Origin: Cyanobacteria bacterium UBA8156
GTDB lineage: Bacteria; Cyanobacteriota; Cyanobacteriia; Pseudanabaenales; Pseudanabaenaceae
Reading direction: 5' to 3'
NCBI GenBank assembly: GCA_003456125.1
Contig: DMPD01000260.1
Span: forward strand, 1-9,733
Length of the DNA: 9,733 nucleotides
The notes under the pieces are model-generated. The model saw only the letters and a program-made list of their open reading frames with translations. It had not been told where the DNA came from and did not search any database. Of this stretch, positions 6,523 to 9,733 are shown in pieces (position 1 is the first letter of the stretch; every line of letters begins with the position of its first letter). Made by a program: the position numbers and the translations under genes.

Positions 6523-6564
6523 TCTTGGCGACGATTGTCACACAAAATTTTGGGCCCTTGGGGA

Positions 6565-6573
6565 TGGTACACT
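6565..6573 (+). promoter_or_regulatory. Possible extended -10 promoter for the TerB-like gene
   Basis: TGG followed by TACACT (6568-6573) resembles an extended -10 element 28 bases before GTG 6602. No good -35 is seen at normal spacing. Pattern match only. Confidence 0.3.
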
Positions 6574-6601
6574 ACCTCCAGTCCTCCAACCCGGCTGACT
6601 C

Positions 6602-7090
6602 GTGAAACCCTTTGCGATTTCTCCTGATACCCCTATTCTGCCCTTGAATACCGAAGAGGCGATCGCCGCCATTGGTCTGGTGGCCGCTGTCTGTGACCAC
6701 GAGGGGGATATCCACGAAGCCGAAGCGCAGGCGGAAGTGATGCTCTCGACGGAGTATTTTGCCGGCTACAGCGAAGATGAATTGATGCAGATGGTCGACC
6801 GTCTGGCGGGGATTTCCGAAGAAAAGGGGGTGGACACCCTCTACGCCAGCGCGATCGCCGCTTTGCAGGAAGAAACGCCCCGTGAAATAGCCTTTACCAT
6901 GGCGATCGCCGTGATTCAGGCCAACGGTCAAATTACCCCCGAAGAGGAGGATTTTTTTCATGCGCTGAAGGAAGCGCTGGACATTTCCGATGACCGGGCG
7001 GATGCGATCCTGGACAGCATTTTGGAAAGCCTCGCCCTGGTTGACGATCCAGGCTGGATTGAGGAAGTTGCGACCGGAGAAGAAGGTTGA
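6602..7090 (+). CDS. TerB-like (tellurite resistance TerB/DjlA-fold) protein
   Basis: The 162-residue, strongly acidic and all-helical product resembles cyanobacterial TerB-like proteins. Two repeated halves each have a helix followed by an acidic loop: LVAAVCDHEGDIHEAEAQ (~27-44) and VIQANGQITPEEEDF (~103-117), the latter close to the ADGxIxxEE motif typical of the TerB/DjlA fold. These acidic loops may bind a metal ion; in this family the cellular role is mostly unknown and a link to tellurite resistance should not be assumed. GTG 6602 is the only reasonable start because an in-frame TGA sits at 6596-6598; the ribosome binding site is poor. Its TGA (7088-7090) overlaps the TTG start of the downstream kinase, so the two are very likely one operon with coupled translation. 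Confidence 0.85.
   Translation: MKPFAISPDTPILPLNTEEAIAAIGLVAAVCDHEGDIHEAEAQAEVMLSTEYFAGYSEDELMQMVDRLAGISEEKGVDTLYASAIAALQEETPREIAFTMAIAVIQANGQITPEEEDFFHALKEALDISDDRADAILDSILESLALVDDPGWIEEVATGEEG
7076..7079 (+). promoter_or_regulatory. Ribosome binding site supporting TTG start of the kinase gene
   Basis: GGAG lies seven bases before TTG 7087, inside the end of the TerB-like gene. It supports the rare TTG start, which overlaps the preceding TGA stop in the string TTGA (7087-7090). Confidence 0.6.
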
Positions 7091-8637
7091 AGGAATTGCC
7101 TCCCCTGCTCCAGGCCTTTGCGCAAGGAGAGGTCTGGGAACAAGGTCAGTCGATCGTGCAAGATGCCCTGTTGCAAACCCACATTTCCTATGTGGTGTTG
7201 GCGGGGGACTGGGCCTACAAACTCAAGAAGCCGGTGAATTTTGGCTTTTTGGATTTTTCAACGTTGGTCCAACGGCAGCACTTTTGCTATGAGGAGCTGC
7301 GGTTAAACCGGCGGCTGGCAGCGGATTTGTATGTAGGGGTGGTGCCCATTTTTCAAGTGGGCGATCGCTACGTTTTGGGAAATGCCATGGGGGAAAATCC
7401 CAATGAGCCGGTGGAATACGCGGTGAAGATGCACCGTTTTCGCCAAGAAGATTTGTTGTTGGCCTGGTTTGAGGCGGGGCAAATCACGGAGACCCACTTG
7501 GTGGAAATCGCCGATCGGTTGGCGGAATTTCACCGAACGGCGACCACGGACGATCGCATTGCCCAGTTTGGGACGGCGGCGGCATTGCAGGCGGTGGCCA
7601 ACGACAATTACCAGGCGACGGAACGGTATGTGGGTCGGGCCCAAACCGCTGAGCAGTGGGCGGCCACCAAAACCGCGACCGATCAAGTTTTTGCCGAGCA
7701 GACCGAACGGTTTGGCACACGGGTGCAGCAGGGCAAAATCCGGGAGTGCCACGGCGATGCCCACCTCAAGAACATTTGCTGGTTCGGGGGCAAAATCCAA
7801 ATTTTTGATTGCATCGAATTCAACGAGCCGTTCCGGTTTAGCGATGTGTTGTACGATGCGGCCTTTTTGGCAATGGATTTGGACTTTCGAGGGCGGCCAG
7901 ATTTCGCCAATATCTTCCTGAATCGGTATTTGGCGGTTACCGGCGATTACGAAGGCGTGCCGTTGCTGCCCTTGTTTTTGAGCATGCGGGCCTACGTGCG
8001 GGCGAAGGTCACGTCGTTTCTGTTGGACGATCCGGCGATCGATGGGGAGACCCAAGCTCAAGCCAAAGAGGAGGCGGCGGTCTACTACCGGCTGGCGGCG
8101 GCCTACTTGCAGCCTCGGCCCCCCCGGGTGTATGCGATGGTGGGGTTGTCGGGGGCGGGCAAATCCACCCTGTCCCAGGCCCTCGCTGCGAAAACCGGAG
8201 CGATTTGGTTGCGCTCGGATGTGATTCGCAAGCATTTGGCGGGGCTACCGCTGCTGGCCCGGGGTGAGGACGATCTCTATACGCCGGAAATGACAGCCCG
8301 TACCTACCAACGCCTGACGGAGTTGGCCCAGGAACTGACTCGAGGGGGCTGGTCGGTGGTGCTGGATGCGAAGTACGACCGGGTACACCTGCGCCAGGCT
8401 TTGACCGAGGCGGGCCTCCCCGTGACGTTTCTCCATTGCCAAGCGCCGCCGGAGATGTTGGCTCAGCGGTTGTGGGCCCGGGCGATCGCCGGTACCGATG
8501 TAGCGGATGCGACGGTGGATTTGCTGGCAGCCCAGCAGGCGGCGTTTGAACCGTTTGCCCTGTCGGAAACCGCTCCCTACCGGGTGGTAGACACGACCCA
8601 ACCGGTTACGGAGCTTTTGACCCAGGTTCTGGGCTAG
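7087..8637 (+). CDS. Bifunctional aminoglycoside phosphotransferase-like / P-loop kinase fusion protein
   Basis: The 516-residue product joins two kinase-type domains. Residues ~30-320 resemble the aminoglycoside phosphotransferase (protein-kinase-like) fold, with the catalytic motif HGDAHLKNI (H222, D224, N229) and the metal-binding Asp in FDCIEFN (D241). Residues ~345-516 are a predicted nucleotide kinase/AAA-type domain with Walker A GLSGAGKST (353-361; K359), then WLRSDVIRKHLAG, an arrangement common in small-molecule or tRNA-modifying P-loop kinases. This fusion (COG2187 plus COG0645 type) is widespread in bacteria, but its substrate is unknown; antibiotic resistance should not be inferred. 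TTG 7087 is accepted because GGAG lies seven bases upstream and the start overlaps the TerB-like stop. Its last 32 bases overlap the 3' end of the convergent small gene. Confidence 0.9.
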   Translation: MKELPPLLQAFAQGEVWEQGQSIVQDALLQTHISYVVLAGDWAYKLKKPVNFGFLDFSTLVQRQHFCYEELRLNRRLAADLYVGVVPIFQVGDRYVLGNAMGENPNEPVEYAVKMHRFRQEDLLLAWFEAGQITETHLVEIADRLAEFHRTATTDDRIAQFGTAAALQAVANDNYQATERYVGRAQTAEQWAATKTATDQVFAEQTERFGTRVQQGKIRECHGDAHLKNICWFGGKIQIFDCIEFNEPFRFSDVLYDAAFLAMDLDFRGRPDFANIFLNRYLAVTGDYEGVPLLPLFLSMRAYVRAKVTSFLLDDPAIDGETQAQAKEEAAVYYRLAAAYLQPRPPRVYAMVGLSGAGKSTLSQALAAKTGAIWLRSDVIRKHLAGLPLLARGEDDLYTPEMTARTYQRLTELAQELTRGGWSVVLDAKYDRVHLRQALTEAGLPVTFLHCQAPPEMLAQRLWARAIAGTDVADATVDLLAAQQAAFEPFALSETAPYRVVDTTQPVTELLTQVLG

Positions 8638-8941
8638 TGGGGGTTTGGGGGTGGAGCTGGCTGAGCTGCGGGGCGGGCAACCCGGGATTGTTGGCACACA
8701 GCACCACGCCGGAATCCAGATTTTGCAAACAGCCGGTGGCCAAGCCTCGGTCGGCCACCGGCTGCCAATTGGCGGGGGGGGTATCGGCGGACAGGAGGGG
8801 ATCGGTAGTCAGCCCTACCATGGCCTGCAGTACGTCCTCCAGGTTTTGGCCGGTGACCGGTCTGGAAACCGGCCCTTGAACCAGCAGCAACACGCCCACC
8901 AAAATGGCGGTGGTGCTTAGTTTCATGCCAGTGGCGCTCAT
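8606..8941 (-). CDS. Small predicted exported protein, unknown function
   Basis: ATG 8941 to TAA 8606-8608 gives 111 residues. A hydrophobic N-terminal segment (MKLSTTAILVGVLLLVQG, residues 6-23) after a short N-region looks like a Sec signal peptide or anchor, with possible cleavage around residues 25-31; there is no lipobox Cys. The mature part has a short helix (NLEDVLQAMVGL), then two cysteines, C71 and C82, in TGCLQNLDSGVVLCANNP that could form a disulfide in the periplasm, and a Pro-rich tail. The start is well supported by AGGAGGT four bases upstream (8946-8952). I do not recognise a named family. The stop lies inside the kinase coding region, so the two convergent genes overlap by 32 nt and share no terminator space. 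Confidence 0.75.
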   Translation of the reverse strand: MSATGMKLSTTAILVGVLLLVQGPVSRPVTGQNLEDVLQAMVGLTTDPLLSADTPPANWQPVADRGLATGCLQNLDSGVVLCANNPGLPAPQLSQLHPQTPTSPEPGSKAP

Positions 8942-8945
8942 AGCG

Positions 8946-8952
8946 ACCTCCT
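8946..8952 (-). promoter_or_regulatory. Strong ribosome binding site of the small exported protein
   Basis: Minus-strand AGGAGGT ends four bases before ATG 8941. It is the best Shine-Dalgarno in the window and decides the start over the ATG at 8926 and the upstream ATG at 8962. Confidence 0.75.
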
Positions 8953-8991
8953 CTTCTCCCAAATGGGGTTAAACGTTGGGTGGGGACATCT

Positions 8992-9028
8992 GGTTCCTTG
9001 TTTCCAAAGTAGTTTCCAGAGTGGTTCC
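8992..9028. repeat. Four spaced GKTTCC motifs upstream of the small exported-protein gene
   Basis: GGTTCC (8992), GTTTCC (9000), GTTTCC (9012) and GGTTCC (9023) lie in 37 bases, the last three about 11-12 bases apart, roughly one helical turn. They are 50-90 bases upstream of ATG 8941 on the minus strand. They could be repeated binding sites or chance. Confidence 0.4.
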
Positions 9029-9047
9029 TAAGTTAGGACGCTTAGGA
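9026..9047. promoter_or_regulatory. Palindrome TCCTAAgTTAGGA plus extra TTAGGA half-site
   Basis: TCCTAA (9026-9031) and TTAGGA (9033-9038) form a perfect 6+1+6 inverted repeat, followed by another TTAGGA at 9042-9047, nine bases from the first. It lies in the divergent gap between the small exported-protein gene and the CobT-like gene, a natural place for an operator. No regulator is identified. Confidence 0.4.
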
Positions 9048-9194
9048 TAGGGAGTTGCTCCGGTTACGGACTACCACCAAAGGATTCATCCGGTCGGGGG
9101 AACTGTCTGCATTGTAGGAGACGACTTCTGAAGAAAGGGCGATCGCGATCGCCTCTACCATGAACGATCGTAAAGCGTTGGTTAAGGAAAGCCA

Positions 9195-9733
9195 ATGGGC
9201 AAACCGGTAGGAACCGGTGTCGTCATCGCGGCGGGGGCTGACCGGGGACGGCAATGGTTAGCGGGAATGCCGGCAAAAATACCGGCTTTTGTCAGCATTG
9301 TGGGGTTCACGGAGACGGGTCTGGTACCGGGGATTTCGGCGGCGGGGGCGACACCGGCCGCCCGACGCACGACGGCGATCGCCGATGCGGAGGTATTGGT
9401 GTGGGGAGAATCGCGCCATTTTCCGCTACCGCCTTTGGTGGCGGGGGTGTCACCGGTGTGGATCACGCGGGCGATCGGCCAACGGTTGGGCTGGCCCATC
9501 CATGTGTGGAATAGCGGTTTGCCCCAACGCCCGACGGTACCCCATCTGGATGTGGGGGGGCAGCCCGCCCGCTGTGTGTCGACCGGGATGGCTTTGCCCC
9601 GATCCCTGGTGCAACGGTTGTGGCAGGGGGGGGGGGGGGGGGGGGGATGGTTGGGGGGCCCGCCCCCCCTGGTGGGGGGCAACCGGCCTTTGGGTTTTTT
9701 CTCTGGGGGGGGGGGGGGGGAATTTTTTTTTTG
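9195..9733 (+). CDS. CobT-related (UPF0284/TIGR00303-type) phosphoribosyltransferase-like protein, incomplete
   Basis: From ATG 9195 the frame encodes about 143 trustworthy residues. Recognisable blocks are FVSIVGFTETGLVPGISAAG, then ARRTTAIADAEVL, PLPPLVAGVSPVWITRAI, NSGLPQRPTVPHLDVGG and ARCVSTGMALP. These match the N-terminal half of the family named nicotinate-nucleotide-dimethylbenzimidazole phosphoribosyltransferase in cyanobacteria and archaea. CobT activates the lower ligand of cobalamin by transferring phosphoribose to the base. The start is fixed by an in-frame TAA at 9183-9185 and by AAGGA (9185-9189) five bases upstream of the ATG. From 9626 the frame stays open but reads poly-Gly and Pro runs, because the DNA is homopolymeric and probably erroneous. 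The family normally has ~350-390 residues, so well over half is missing. Whether it activates dimethylbenzimidazole or another base cannot be told. Confidence 0.82.
   Translation, partial: MGKPVGTGVVIAAGADRGRQWLAGMPAKIPAFVSIVGFTETGLVPGISAAGATPAARRTTAIADAEVLVWGESRHFPLPPLVAGVSPVWITRAIGQRLGWPIHVWNSGLPQRPTVPHLDVGGQPARCVSTGMALPRSLVQRLWQGGGGGGGWLGGPPPLVGGNRPLGFFSGGGGGEFFF
9626..9733. other. Homopolymer-rich, probably unreliable contig end
   Basis: This tail holds 21 G (9626-9646), G- and C-runs at 9653-9669, 16 G (9705-9720) and 10 T (9723-9732). Nothing comparable occurs in the rest of the window. It interrupts a conserved gene exactly where the family sequence should continue. Long G-runs are typical of dark-cycle artefacts in two-colour sequencing chemistry. 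Treat the bases as uncertain. Confidence 0.8.

Noticed and set aside
7303..8235. 310-codon minus-strand frame
   Set aside because: Antisense shadow of the bifunctional kinase gene.
7087..8637. Antibiotic-resistance gene
   Set aside because: The aminoglycoside phosphotransferase fold is shared by many housekeeping kinases, and the fusion with a P-loop kinase is a widespread family of unknown substrate with no resistance context here.
9160..9210. 16-codon plus-strand frame before the CobT-like gene
   Set aside because: It starts at ATG 9160 and overlaps the CobT-like start, but has no ribosome site or leader-peptide character and is short enough for chance.
9042..9254. 70-codon minus-strand frame across the intergenic region and the CobT-like start
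   Set aside because: It overlaps a well-supported start with its own ribosome site, has no ribosome site of its own, and part of its reading (AIAIA) merely translates the double HIP1. Kept as unlikely rather than impossible.

Overview
The window is a stretch of chromosome from a GC-rich cyanobacterium. The evidence is the very frequent octamer GCGATCGC (HIP1, about twenty copies), the typical cyanobacterial versions of several families (zinc-ribbon/FHA protein, vWA protein, TerB-like protein, UPF0284/CobT-like protein), and a tRNA without an encoded CCA. I cannot name a genus. Gene density is high, and both edges cut through genes.

Layout. Minus strand, 1-2629: purU (formyltetrahydrofolate deformylase) is followed after 8 nt by a TPR protein with an O-GlcNAc-transferase-type (GT41) catalytic region that leaves the window at its left edge. 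A 112-nt divergent promoter region follows. Plus strand, 2742-5664: a 48-residue protein with a duplicated motif, a von Willebrand factor A protein, a double zinc-ribbon/FHA protein, and a CheY-like response regulator with a C-terminal coiled coil. This same-strand run looks like a signalling locus and is the best candidate here for an uncharacterised system. Minus strand, 5671-6477: a CPBP-family membrane protease (convergent with the response regulator), an array of seven 14-bp tandem units, and tRNA-Ser(GGA) with its own promoter. Plus strand, 6602-8637: a TerB-like protein overlapping the start of a bifunctional aminoglycoside-phosphotransferase-like/P-loop kinase. Minus strand, 8606-8941: a small predicted exported protein whose 3' end overlaps the kinase gene. 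Plus strand from 9195: the N-terminal part of a CobT-related (UPF0284) protein.

The last ~108 bases (from 9626) are homopolymer-rich (21 G, 16 G, 10 T) and look like a degraded contig end rather than biology, so the CobT-like gene should be trusted only up to about 9625.

Several starts were moved from the longest possible ORF to a better-supported codon: GTG 2933 for the vWA gene, ATG 4234 for the FHA gene, ATG 6261 for the CPBP gene (the longer frame reads through the tRNA), and ATG 8941 for the small exported protein. Many long antisense frames exist because the sequence is GC-rich; they were rejected.
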